5,415 nucleotides of DNA from CAZMLC01 sp964567125 (lineage in GTDB: Bacteria; Verrucomicrobiota; Kiritimatiellia; RFP12; UBA1067): assembly GCA_964567125.1 (NCBI GenBank), contig CAZMLC010000123.1, forward strand, positions 1 through 5,415. The letters run 5' to 3'. A program made the translations under genes and the position numbers. Every line of letters begins with the position of its first letter. Positions within the stretch are counted from its first letter, which is position 1. Shown in pieces: positions 1 through 5,243 of the stretch. The notes under the pieces were generated by a model. The model was not told the DNA's origin. It ran no database searches and saw only the letters and a list, made by a program, of their open reading frames with translations.

Positions 1-794
1 ATGTGCGGCCTACGATGACGGACGACGAGACGCTCGACATCCGCGATGGCCGCCATCCGGTGATTGAACAGCTACCCGATGCGGAACAATTCGTGCCGAA
101 CGATGCGCAGCTCGATTGTCGCGACCATCAGATTATGCTGATCACCGGACCCAATATGGCGGGTAAGTCGACCTATATCCGGCAAGTCGCGCTGATCGCG
201 ATCATGGCGCACATCGGCTCCTTTGTGCCTGCCCATGCGGCGCGTATCGGCGTGGTGGATCGCGTCTTTACGCGCGTCGGCGCAGGCGACGATCTGGCGC
301 GCGGTCGCAGTACCTTCATGGTGGAGATGCAGGAGACCGCCAACATCCTCAACAACGCGACAGGCCGCAGCCTGATCGTGCTCGATGAAATCGGCCGCGG
401 CACCAGCACGTTCGATGGCATCAGCATCGCCTGGGCAGTTGCGGAATATCTGCACAACACGCCGCGCGTCAAAGCCAAGACGCTCTTTGCGACGCACTAT
501 CACGAATTGACTGATCTGGCGCTTACGCTCAATGGTGTGAAGAACTACACCGTGCAGGTGCGCGAACATGGCGACAGCGTGGTCTTTCTGCGCCGCATTG
601 CGCCGGGTATGGCGGATAAGAGCTACGGCATTCACGTGGCGCGCCTAGCGGGCATGCCCGTTGAGGTGATTGAACGCTCCAAGGAAATTTTGAACAATCT
701 CGAAGAGGGCGAATTGGAAGCCGGTTTCCCGAAACTGGCCAAGCAGGGCCGCCGCAAAGGCCAGACCGATTCGAACCAGATGACCTTCTTTTAA
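1..794 (+). CDS. mutS: DNA mismatch repair protein MutS, C-terminal part (5' end outside window)
   Basis: MutS recognises mismatches and uses ATP to recruit the later steps of mismatch repair in the cytoplasm. Only the last ~263 residues are present. The frame is open to the window edge and the GTG at 3 is best read as an internal valine codon, so no start is annotated (a full MutS is about 850-900 residues). Visible in order: the pre-ATPase segment LDIRDGRHPVIEQ (about residues 11-23), Walker A GPNMAGKST (49-57), the MutS signature DDLARGRSTFMVEM (96-109), Walker B IVLDEIGRGTSTFDG (125-139), the TLFATHYHEL switch (160-169) and the dimer/HTH segment SYGIHVARLAGMPVEVIERS. The C-terminus QMTFF (259-263) resembles the beta-clamp-binding pentapeptide found at the end of other MutS proteins. 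The gene is followed after 25 nt by folD on the same strand, suggesting co-transcription. Family identification is very secure. Confidence 0.97.
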   Translation, partial: VRPTMTDDETLDIRDGRHPVIEQLPDAEQFVPNDAQLDCRDHQIMLITGPNMAGKSTYIRQVALIAIMAHIGSFVPAHAARIGVVDRVFTRVGAGDDLARGRSTFMVEMQETANILNNATGRSLIVLDEIGRGTSTFDGISIAWAVAEYLHNTPRVKAKTLFATHYHELTDLALTLNGVKNYTVQVREHGDSVVFLRRIAPGMADKSYGIHVARLAGMPVEVIERSKEILNNLEEGELEAGFPKLAKQGRRKGQTDSNQMTFF

Positions 795-803
795 GCGCAC
801 GAC

Positions 804-810
804 AGAAAGG
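804..810 (+). promoter_or_regulatory. Ribosome-binding site of folD
   Basis: The sequence AGAAAGG lies 9 nt before the ATG at 820. It is purine-rich and correctly spaced, and it fixes the folD start inside the short mutS-folD gap. Confidence 0.65.
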
Positions 811-819
811 GACACGATC

Positions 820-1695
820 ATGACGATTATTGATGGCAAACAGTTGGCCGCAAACATGCGGGCGGATATCGCGCAGCAGGTGGCTCAGTTGAAGGCAACG
901 AAAGGCATCACGCCGGGTCTGGGTGTGATCTTAATTGGCATGGATCCAGCCTCGACATCGTATGTCACGGCGAAGGAGAAAGCCTGCGAGGAAGCTGGGA
1001 TGTTCTCCCTCGATGTGCGCGTTCCGGCAGAGACCACGCAGACCGAGGCGCTCGCGCTCGTGCAGCAGATGAATGCGGATCCGCGCATCCACGGCATTCT
1101 GGTCCAGCTGCCCCTGCCGAAGCACATCGACGAAGCCGCGGTGATCAATGCGATCGCGCCGGAAAAGGATGTGGATGGGTTCACGCCTGTGAATGTCGGC
1201 CGCATGATGATCGGCGAAACCTGCTTTTTGCCCTGCACACCGCATGGTATCATCCAGATGTTGATCAGCGCGGGCGTGGAGACTTCAGGCAAGCACGCGG
1301 TCGTCATCGGCCGCAGCAACATTGTCGGTAAACCCGTGGCGCACCTGCTCATGCGCAAAGCCAAGGGCGGCAATGCCACGGTCACGGTCTGCCACACGGG
1401 TACAAAGGATCTGGCCTCCTTCACCAAGCAGGCGGATATCCTGGTCGTGGCAGCCGGACGGCCTGCCACCGTTACAGGCGCAATGATCAAGCCGGGCGCA
1501 GTCGTGATCGACGTCGGCGTGAACCGCGTGCCGGATGCCACGAAGAAGAACGGCTACCGCCTCGTGGGCGATGTTGATTTTGATTCCGCGAAAGAGGTCG
1601 CCTCGCTGATTACGCCCGTGCCGGGTGGCGTGGGTCCTATGACCATCACGATGTTGCTCTATAACACGCTCGAATCCGCGCAGCGCAGCGCTTAA
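820..1695 (+). CDS. folD: Bifunctional methylenetetrahydrofolate dehydrogenase / methenyltetrahydrofolate cyclohydrolase
   Basis: FolD interconverts 5,10-methylene-THF, 5,10-methenyl-THF and 10-formyl-THF (NADP-linked dehydrogenase plus cyclohydrolase), supplying one-carbon units for purines and formyl-Met-tRNA in the cytoplasm. The 291-residue product is full length for the family. Visible motifs: DPASTSYVTAKEKA, with the catalytic Tyr48 and Lys52; GILVQLPLP (92-100); the folate-site DVDGF (117-121); PCTPHGI (138-144); the nucleotide-binding VVIGRSNIVGKP (161-172); IDVGVNR; and the signature PGGVGPMT (268-275). The ATG at 820 is preceded by AGAAAGG (804-810) at a normal distance and begins the usual MTIIDGK N-terminus. 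It lies 25 nt behind mutS. Its TAA stop overlaps that of convergent tilS, so no dedicated terminator follows. All key residues are intact. Confidence 0.98.
   Translation: MTIIDGKQLAANMRADIAQQVAQLKATKGITPGLGVILIGMDPASTSYVTAKEKACEEAGMFSLDVRVPAETTQTEALALVQQMNADPRIHGILVQLPLPKHIDEAAVINAIAPEKDVDGFTPVNVGRMMIGETCFLPCTPHGIIQMLISAGVETSGKHAVVIGRSNIVGKPVAHLLMRKAKGGNATVTVCHTGTKDLASFTKQADILVVAAGRPATVTGAMIKPGAVVIDVGVNRVPDATKKNGYRLVGDVDFDSAKEVASLITPVPGGVGPMTITMLLYNTLESAQRSA
1692..1695. other. Shared TTAA: overlapping convergent stop codons of folD and tilS
   Basis: The palindrome TTAA supplies TAA on the + strand (1693-1695, folD) and TAA on the - strand (1694-1692, tilS). The genes therefore overlap tail to tail by 4 nt. 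No hairpin terminator can lie between them, so the two transcripts must overlap or end by another mechanism. Confidence 0.95.
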
Positions 1696-3098
1696 TTCGT
1701 AGCCGTGATCCGCACGGAAGGCGCTGTGGCAGAGGCCACGGCTGCCTCGGCGGCAATGCGGTAACCGGGAATCCAGATGACGGTATCGCCGTGGGCGACC
1801 ACGGGGACGTTTGCACGCAACGCTTCAGGAATCTTTTCATCTACAAAGAGATCCTGAAGCTTTTTGCTGCCCGTGAGGCCTAGGGGTGCAATGCGGTCGC
1901 CCGGTTGCCTACTCCGGATCACGAGCGGATGCGCGGTGACGTAATCGAGCGCCAAACAGCAGGTCGCGGGATAGCGATACAGGCCGTGCGCCTCCGCGCA
2001 ATATCCGGTAGTGCGGCGGACCTCGAACCACACGCCATTCCATACGCAATCGCCCTCCAGCGGCAGCGCTGTGGCAGCCGCAACCTCTGTCACGGCGGCG
2101 CGTTCCGCGAGGCGCAGCCTCCCGTGGTCGATCACGAGATCACACGTTTCCGCCAGTTGCATCGATCCGTTTTCGTCGCGCAGATGGAGACGCAGCCGTT
2201 CGATCGTCTCAAAGCCCGCAACGCAACCGCGATCCATCAGCCAGCACCGCAGCACGCGGCGCTGTAACGCGCAGTGCTGACTGCGCAGCGGCGCGATGGC
2301 GAGTGCGTCATCGACCGTATGTTCGCGCAGAAAAGCAACCGTCTGCTCCTGAAGATAGTCATCGTCTCCCCGCAGCAGTTCAATGCTGCGCAAGGCGGAG
2401 GTGCGGAAGGTCGGCAGGGCTTCGTCGAGCAGCGGCAGGACCGCATGGCGGACGCGATTGCGCGGAATGGATTGATCCGCATTGCTTTCATCCGTGCGCC
2501 ACGGCTGGTGGAGGTGGGTCAGCCAGTCGCGGATCGCGGCGCTCGATTCCGCCAGCAGGGGACGGATAAAGAGATATGGATGGTTCGGCAAGGCCTGTGG
2601 CGCCGCTGTGCGCGGACGGAGCGCCGTGAGCCCGCTGCTGCCGCTGCCGCGGCTGAGGCGCAGCAGAAGCGACTCCACGGCGTCATCCGCGTGGTGGCCC
2701 GTGGCAATGGTATCGAGGTGTTCCGACGCGACGCACTGGGCATAGAAGGCCAGGCGGGCCTGCCGCGCGCGCATTTCGAGCGAGAGTCCGTTTGATGCGG
2801 TACCCGCCAGATCGAGCGTCTGTGTTCGGAAGGGGAGCTGCCACTGGGTGGCGGCATGCTGCACAAAGGCCGCATCCTCGGCGGCGGTATTCCGCAAGCC
2901 ATGATTCAGGTGGAGCACCACGAGACCGATGTTGCGCTGCTGGCAGAGTGGAATCAGCACGCGCGCCAGCGCCATGGAGTCCGCACCGCCGGAAACAGCG
3001 AGACCCAGCCGACGCACACCTTCCAGAAGCCGGTGTTCATCGATACCCTGCGCTACGCGCAGCGCGAAATCAAGCTCAGCTGTTTTTTCAATGTGCAT
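1692..3098 (-). CDS. tilS: tRNA(Ile)-lysidine synthetase TilS
   Basis: TilS attaches lysine to C34 of the CAU anticodon of a minor tRNA-Ile, using ATP, so that it reads AUA as isoleucine. It is essential in nearly all bacteria. The 468-residue product has the full three-domain layout. The N-terminal PP-loop ATPase shows SGGADS at 36-41, VVLHLNHGLRN at 60-70, GHHADDAVESLLLRLSRGSG at 134-153 and IPRNRVRH at 211-218. A middle substrate-binding region spans about 240-330. The C-terminal TilS domain shows RSRQPGDRIAPLG at 395-407, KKLQDLFVDEKIP at 412-424 and PVVAHGDTVIWIPGYRIA at 432-449. The ATG at 3098 is the only reasonable start, because the PP-loop begins soon after it. However, the upstream - strand is pyrimidine-rich and shows no Shine-Dalgarno. 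The gene is convergent with folD and overlaps it by 4 nt. A candidate promoter lies at 3172-3200, which would put the heptad repeats in the 5' UTR. Confidence 0.96.
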   Translation of the reverse strand: MHIEKTAELDFALRVAQGIDEHRLLEGVRRLGLAVSGGADSMALARVLIPLCQQRNIGLVVLHLNHGLRNTAAEDAAFVQHAATQWQLPFRTQTLDLAGTASNGLSLEMRARQARLAFYAQCVASEHLDTIATGHHADDAVESLLLRLSRGSGSSGLTALRPRTAAPQALPNHPYLFIRPLLAESSAAIRDWLTHLHQPWRTDESNADQSIPRNRVRHAVLPLLDEALPTFRTSALRSIELLRGDDDYLQEQTVAFLREHTVDDALAIAPLRSQHCALQRRVLRCWLMDRGCVAGFETIERLRLHLRDENGSMQLAETCDLVIDHGRLRLAERAAVTEVAAATALPLEGDCVWNGVWFEVRRTTGYCAEAHGLYRYPATCCLALDYVTAHPLVIRSRQPGDRIAPLGLTGSKKLQDLFVDEKIPEALRANVPVVAHGDTVIWIPGYRIAAEAAVASATAPSVRITATN

Positions 3099-3111
3099 GG
3101 TGGAGGGGGAG

Positions 3112-3146
3112 TGGTTAGTGATTAGTGATCAGTGGTCAGTGGTTAG
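3112..3146. repeat. Five degenerate 7-bp tandem repeats, consensus TGRTYAG
   Basis: Five perfectly contiguous heptamers (starts 3112, 3119, 3126, 3133, 3140) vary only at positions 3 (A/G) and 5 (C/T). The combinations in order are GT, AT, AC, GC, GT. On the - strand the unit reads CTRAYCA and ends 13 nt before the tilS ATG. From memory, similar degenerate heptads occur between genes in several bacterial groups; I cannot verify this here. The variation is confined to transitions at two fixed positions, which makes simple slippage decay less likely than some kept constraint. The repeats may affect translation or mRNA folding of tilS. Confidence 0.85.
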
Positions 3147-3171
3147 GTGTCAATGGAACTTTTCACGTTGA

Positions 3172-3200
3172 ACAATACTAAAAAGGAGAATCCATGACAA
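3172..3200 (-). promoter_or_regulatory. Candidate sigma70-type promoter of tilS
   Basis: On the - strand TTGTCA (3200-3195, 5 of 6 matches to TTGACA) is followed after exactly 17 nt by TATTGT (3177-3172, 4 of 6 to TATAAT). Transcription would start near 3165, giving a leader of about 67 nt that contains the heptad repeats. It lies in an AT-rich stretch in front of tilS. This is a sequence match only. Confidence 0.5.
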
Positions 3201-3225
3201 TGTCTTAAAACTATTAAAAAATTTC

Positions 3226-3245
3226 CCAAAAAGTATATTTTTTGG
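3226..3245. repeat. AT-rich inverted repeat CCAAAAA-N6-TTTTTGG
   Basis: Two 7-bp arms (3226-3232 and 3239-3245) are perfectly complementary around GTATAT. The dyad could be an operator for a dimeric regulator or a weak hairpin. It lies just upstream of the candidate tilS promoter (- strand) and just before the candidate + strand promoter, so it could serve both. Function unknown. Confidence 0.5.
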
Positions 3246-3246
3246 C

Positions 3247-3275
3247 TTCACAGATAAATAAAAACTGTGTATTGT
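3247..3275 (+). promoter_or_regulatory. Candidate + strand promoter for an unannotated transcript
   Basis: TTCACA (3247-3252, 5 of 6 matches to TTGACA) is separated by 17 nt from TATTGT (3270-3275). The -10 hexamer is identical to that of the candidate tilS promoter. A 5-bp dyad CACAG-N11-CTGTG (3249-3269) fills the spacer and could be an operator. Transcription would begin near 3282 and run to the terminator at 3410-3446. Because the region is AT-rich, chance matches are likely. Confidence 0.35.
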
Positions 3276-3281
3276 AAATCC

Positions 3282-3446
3282 ATACTCGCTAACAAGGCTT
3301 GTTCTACGTGTGGGGAGCTTGTCGCGGGTTTTGGAAAAACGAGCAACGCCAATAGGGCGGGACTCGCAGGGTTTGACAATAAAGAGTGTACAACTATTTG
3401 GTTGGGTTTAGCCCCTTTGCGGTTTCCGCAAAGGGGCTCTTCTTTT
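3282..3446 (+). ncRNA. Candidate structured small RNA of about 165 nt (unknown class)
   Basis: The stretch lies between a candidate promoter and a perfect intrinsic terminator, with no credible protein gene. Small hairpins visible by eye: AACAA-GGC-TTGTT (3291-3303), GTTTT-GGA-AAAAC (about 3328-3340), a two-part stem CGAG/CTCG enclosing CGCC/GGCG with a CAA/GGA internal loop (about 3340-3366), and TTGACA pairing with TGTACAA around one bulged A (3373-3393). The terminator stem follows. I do not recognise an RNA family: 6S, RNase P, SRP RNA and the common riboswitch signatures are not evident. A GTG-started 67-codon frame crosses it, but that frame runs through the terminator and looks non-coding. 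It could be a trans-acting sRNA, an antisense partner of the small gene at 3448-3537, or a remnant without function. Confidence 0.35.
3410..3446 (+). terminator. Rho-independent terminator, perfect 13-bp stem with T-tract
   Basis: AGCCCCTTTGCGG (3410-3422) pairs without mismatch to CCGCAAAGGGGCT (3426-3438) around a TTT loop, and CTTCTTTT follows (3439-3446). The T-tract is on the + strand. On the - strand the hairpin is followed by AAACCCAACC, so it lacks a U-tract there. It lies only 9 nt beyond the stop of the - strand small ORF, so it may still end or protect the 3' end of that operon. It clearly suits a + strand transcript, yet no + strand gene precedes it, which is the main argument for the candidate RNA. 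Confidence 0.85.
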
Positions 3447-3447
3447 G

Positions 3448-3537
3448 CTAGAAAAGGTTGGCGCCGGTGAAGCCGACCAGACCCGCGAGCGCGCCGACAA
3501 TGGCGCTACCGACAAACGTTGAGAGCTGTTTTTTCAT
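3448..3537 (-). CDS. 29-residue hydrophobic, glycine-rich single-span peptide (complete copy on the left side of the gap)
   Basis: This is a small ORF with ATG at 3537-3535 and TAG at 3450-3448. The product begins MKKQLSTF and continues as an uncharged hydrophobic stretch (about residues 8-29) with glycines at 10, 15, 19, 22 and 25, including one GxxxG. That predicts a single membrane span with a positive N-terminus. No family is recognised. The sequence upstream of this ATG is lost in the N gap. If the flanking 55-bp copies are one sequence, the upstream context is that at 3693-3703: AAGGA, overlapping the lipoprotein stop codon, then ATG 8 nt after that stop. That is typical of translational coupling in an operon. 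The hairpin at 3410-3438 lies directly downstream. Its size and hydrophobicity resemble type I toxins or small membrane-protein partners, but it lacks the charged C-terminal tail common in such toxins. Real expression is plausible because of the ribosome-binding site, not proven. Confidence 0.55.
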   Translation of the reverse strand: MKKQLSTFVGSAIVGALAGLVGFTGANLF

Positions 3538-3539
3538 GC
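3485..3539. repeat. 55-bp direct repeat, left copy, abutting the N gap
   Basis: Identical base for base to 3640-3694. This copy ends exactly at the last base before the Ns, and the other begins exactly at the first base after them. It covers the start and first 17 codons of the small hydrophobic peptide gene. The geometry is that of two contig ends sharing one k-mer-length overlap that was not merged. Confidence 0.97.
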
Positions 3540-3639
3540 NNNNNNNNNNNNNNNNNNNNNNNNNNNNNNNNNNNNNNNNNNNNNNNNNNNNNNNNNNNNN
3601 NNNNNNNNNNNNNNNNNNNNNNNNNNNNNNNNNNNNNNN
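3540..3639. other. Assembly gap of 100 N
   Basis: Exactly 100 undetermined bases, a conventional scaffolding gap size, so the length carries no information. Because the flanks are an identical 55-bp sequence, the true distance may be minus 55 bp (ends overlap) rather than plus 100. A collapsed tandem repeat is the alternative. Confidence 0.99.
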
Positions 3640-3692
3640 GCGAGCGCGCCGACAATGGCGCTACCGACAAACGTTGAGAGCTGTTTTTTCAT
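3640..3692 (-). CDS. 5' part of the 29-residue hydrophobic peptide gene, cut by the gap
   Basis: The ATG at 3692-3690 opens the same reading frame as the copy at 3448-3537 and runs 17 codons plus two bases into the N run. It carries the proper translation signals: TAAGGA overlapping the lipoprotein stop, then ATG 8 nt after that stop. It is most likely the same gene as 3448-3537, split by an unmerged contig overlap. If the gap is real, it is the first of at least two tandem copies. Confidence 0.55.
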
Positions 3693-3694
3693 GC
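3640..3694. repeat. 55-bp direct repeat, right copy, abutting the N gap
   Basis: Second copy of the sequence at 3485-3539. It is followed on the right by the unique sequence that contains the ribosome-binding site of the small gene and the stop codon of the lipoprotein gene. Confidence 0.97.
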
Positions 3695-3700
3695 GGGTCC

Positions 3701-4810
3701 TTAGTTCAGCGGGAGGACTGAGAGCGTGCACGGCGCATCGTGACGGGTGTTGACTTTATCGGGATTGTTCGCGCCGAAGACCGCATCAAAGTTGGAGACG
3801 ATCAGCTTTCCCTTCCAGACAATCGGTTCGCCTGGCTGGTTCAGCAGGCCAGTAGACCCATCGTTATCGCCATTCTGCCAGACCACGGAGATGATGCCCG
3901 CGGGCGTGACTTTGGCGATCGCATTGTTGGAAAAGTCAGCGACATAGAGATTGTCCTGCGCATCGATGCAGATGCCATCGGTGGTGCGCATCTTCGCCTG
4001 TGTGGCTTGCAGCAGGAAGTCGGGCGTCTTCGGATCGAGGCGCGTATCGAAATCCGTTTTGGCGAAGAGGGTGTTGCTGACGACCTTGCCCGCAGCATCA
4101 AAAGTCAGCTTGTGGAGCGTGCCATCGCCGAAATTCCCGACAAAGAGCGCGCCCTTGCTGTCGAAGACGAGTCCGTCAACGCCGTACTGGCAGTAGGGGT
4201 TCTGCGTCTCAAAGGTCGCGAGGAGCGAGGTGTCGCTGAGCGTGTTGGTGAGGCGGATGTTTTTATCCCCGCGCTTGAAGCGATAGACCGCGCTGACCAG
4301 CTTGCCCGAGGGGGTCTTGACTTTGGAGAGCATGCTTTGCGTAACGTAGATGTCGTTGCCGCGGACGCGCACGCCGTTCGGGTGCTCCATATCGCTGGCG
4401 ATGACGGTCACGGATTCAATCGTGTTGTTGGCAAAAGTCAGCTTGAGGAGACGGCCTTTAAATTGGCCTTGGGGTGAGCCAGACCAGCCCTGGTTATCGC
4501 AGACGTAGAGTTCGCCTTCAGGACCGAAATCAATGCCCATGGGCGCGGCAACGCCAGTTTCCGTCAAGGCTGGGACATTGACCCAGCGATAGGCGGCTTC
4601 GCCCGGTTTGGCGATGCGCAAGAGACAGGCGGGTTTCGTGGGATCGGCAAAATTCGGGCAGGCGATCACGAGGCGACCTTGCGAATCGATCGCCATGCCG
4701 TCCGGCGTGGTGCAGAAGGCCGGCAGTGTGACGTGCTGTTGCGGTTTCGATCCATTCAGACATCCTGTCAGCGCGAGGGCGAACAGGCATACAGGCATCC
4801 ATTTCAACAT
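3701..4810 (-). CDS. SMP-30/NHL-type beta-propeller lipoprotein
   Basis: A predicted exported lipoprotein of 369 residues. I prefer the ATG at 4810 to the in-frame ATG at 4822, because GGAG lies 6 nt before it and the upstream ATG has no ribosome-binding site. The N-terminus MLKWMPVCLFALALTGC is a short lipoprotein signal with the lipobox LTGC (Cys17). The rest is a beta-propeller with repeated blade motifs: PDGMAIDSQGRLVIAC, MGIDFGPEGELYVCDN, HPNGVRVRGNDIYVTQS, VDGLVFDSKGALFVGNFGDG, TDGICIDAQDNLYVADFSNN and EPIVWKGKLIVSNFDA. This pattern fits the SMP-30/gluconolactonase/LRE and NHL-repeat group. Members include lactonases and binding proteins, so the substrate cannot be told. About seven further cysteines could form disulfides outside the cytoplasm. 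The gene lies 28 nt behind the shortened dehydrogenase and just ahead of the small membrane-peptide gene, which suggests one transcription unit. Confidence 0.8.
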   Translation of the reverse strand: MLKWMPVCLFALALTGCLNGSKPQQHVTLPAFCTTPDGMAIDSQGRLVIACPNFADPTKPACLLRIAKPGEAAYRWVNVPALTETGVAAPMGIDFGPEGELYVCDNQGWSGSPQGQFKGRLLKLTFANNTIESVTVIASDMEHPNGVRVRGNDIYVTQSMLSKVKTPSGKLVSAVYRFKRGDKNIRLTNTLSDTSLLATFETQNPYCQYGVDGLVFDSKGALFVGNFGDGTLHKLTFDAAGKVVSNTLFAKTDFDTRLDPKTPDFLLQATQAKMRTTDGICIDAQDNLYVADFSNNAIAKVTPAGIISVVWQNGDNDGSTGLLNQPGEPIVWKGKLIVSNFDAVFGANNPDKVNTRHDAPCTLSVLPLN

Positions 4811-4838
4811 GGGGTTCTCCATAGATTCAGGGTTTTAC

Positions 4839-5195
4839 TTAAAAGGTCAGGAGGCACTTCACGACATCGCCGCTCTTGACGGCGGCAATCGCTTCGTCGA
4901 TTTTCTCGACGGGGAAGGTGTGCGTCACAAAGTCAGCGGCTTTGAGTTTGCCTTCGCGGATCCACTGGCAGAGCGGGGTTTGCGCCTCGCGTTCACGCCA
5001 GCGGGTTGGCCATTGGTGCACGATCAGATTGAAGTTGTAGGGACCGCGCGCCTTGTCGATCGTCAGCGTGGGTGCGGAGATCACGCCGTAAATGCCGATG
5101 GTTCCCCCGAGTTTGATGAGGGGCAGCGCGGCATTGACGATCTTTTCATTGCCGACCGCCACGACGTTCGGTTGTTCAACAACAACGGCGCGCAT
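4839..5195 (-). pseudogene. Internally deleted zinc-type alcohol/sorbitol dehydrogenase (118 codons left of ~340)
   Basis: The ATG at 5195 has a perfect AGGAGG six bases ahead, and MRAVVVEQPN is a typical N-terminus of medium-chain zinc dehydrogenases. From about residue 11 the sequence jumps to the second half of the NAD-binding domain (AVGNEKIVNAALPLIKLGG, then TIGIYGV) and continues to a normal C-terminus (FVTHTFPVEKIDEAIAAVKS, then GDVVKCLLTF). Missing are the catalytic zinc ligands (early Cys and the GHE motif), the structural zinc cysteines and the GxGxxG nucleotide loop. About 220 residues are gone, in frame. A longer frame from 5255 exists, but its extra 20 residues lack a start signal and do not resemble the family. 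The reading frame stays open, so a small protein may still be made, but it cannot be an active dehydrogenase. An assembly collapse is an alternative to a real deletion. It heads the - strand gene set. Confidence 0.8.
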
Positions 5196-5209
5196 GTATG
5201 TCCTCCTCA
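5196..5209 (-). promoter_or_regulatory. Strong ribosome-binding site of the dehydrogenase remnant
   Basis: On the - strand GAGGAGGACATAC precedes the ATG at 5195, with AGGAGG six bases before it. This is the best Shine-Dalgarno in the window, and it decides the start codon against the longer frame from 5255. Confidence 0.8.
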
Positions 5210-5243
5210 TAAAAATGGTTTTAATAAATCGTATTTTGTCCTT

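Noticed and set aside
3194..3208. A tiny + strand ORF (ATG ACA ATG TCT TAA) with a good AAGGAG ribosome-binding site.
   Set aside because: Only four codons and it overlaps the candidate tilS promoter; the purine run is simply the complement of the promoter spacer. There is no downstream + gene that a leader peptide could regulate.
3324..3372. Resemblance of GCAA...GGGAC and following bases to a c-di-GMP (GEMM) riboswitch core.
   Set aside because: Only the short first stem flanks are similar; the second stem and its conserved receptor sequence are not found, and no + strand gene follows.
3373..3400. A perfect -35 box TTGACA with a TATTTG-like -10 on the + strand.
   Set aside because: Transcription would start only a few bases before the terminator stem; the TTGACA is better explained as one arm of a small hairpin.
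3267..3470. A 67-codon + strand frame with a CxxC motif.
   Set aside because: It starts with GTG without a ribosome-binding site, reads through the perfect terminator and has no recognisable domain.
3740..4477. A 245-codon + strand frame opposite the lipoprotein gene.
   Set aside because: It is the complementary shadow of the propeller gene; it has no domain resemblance, while the - strand shows clear blade repeats and a lipobox.
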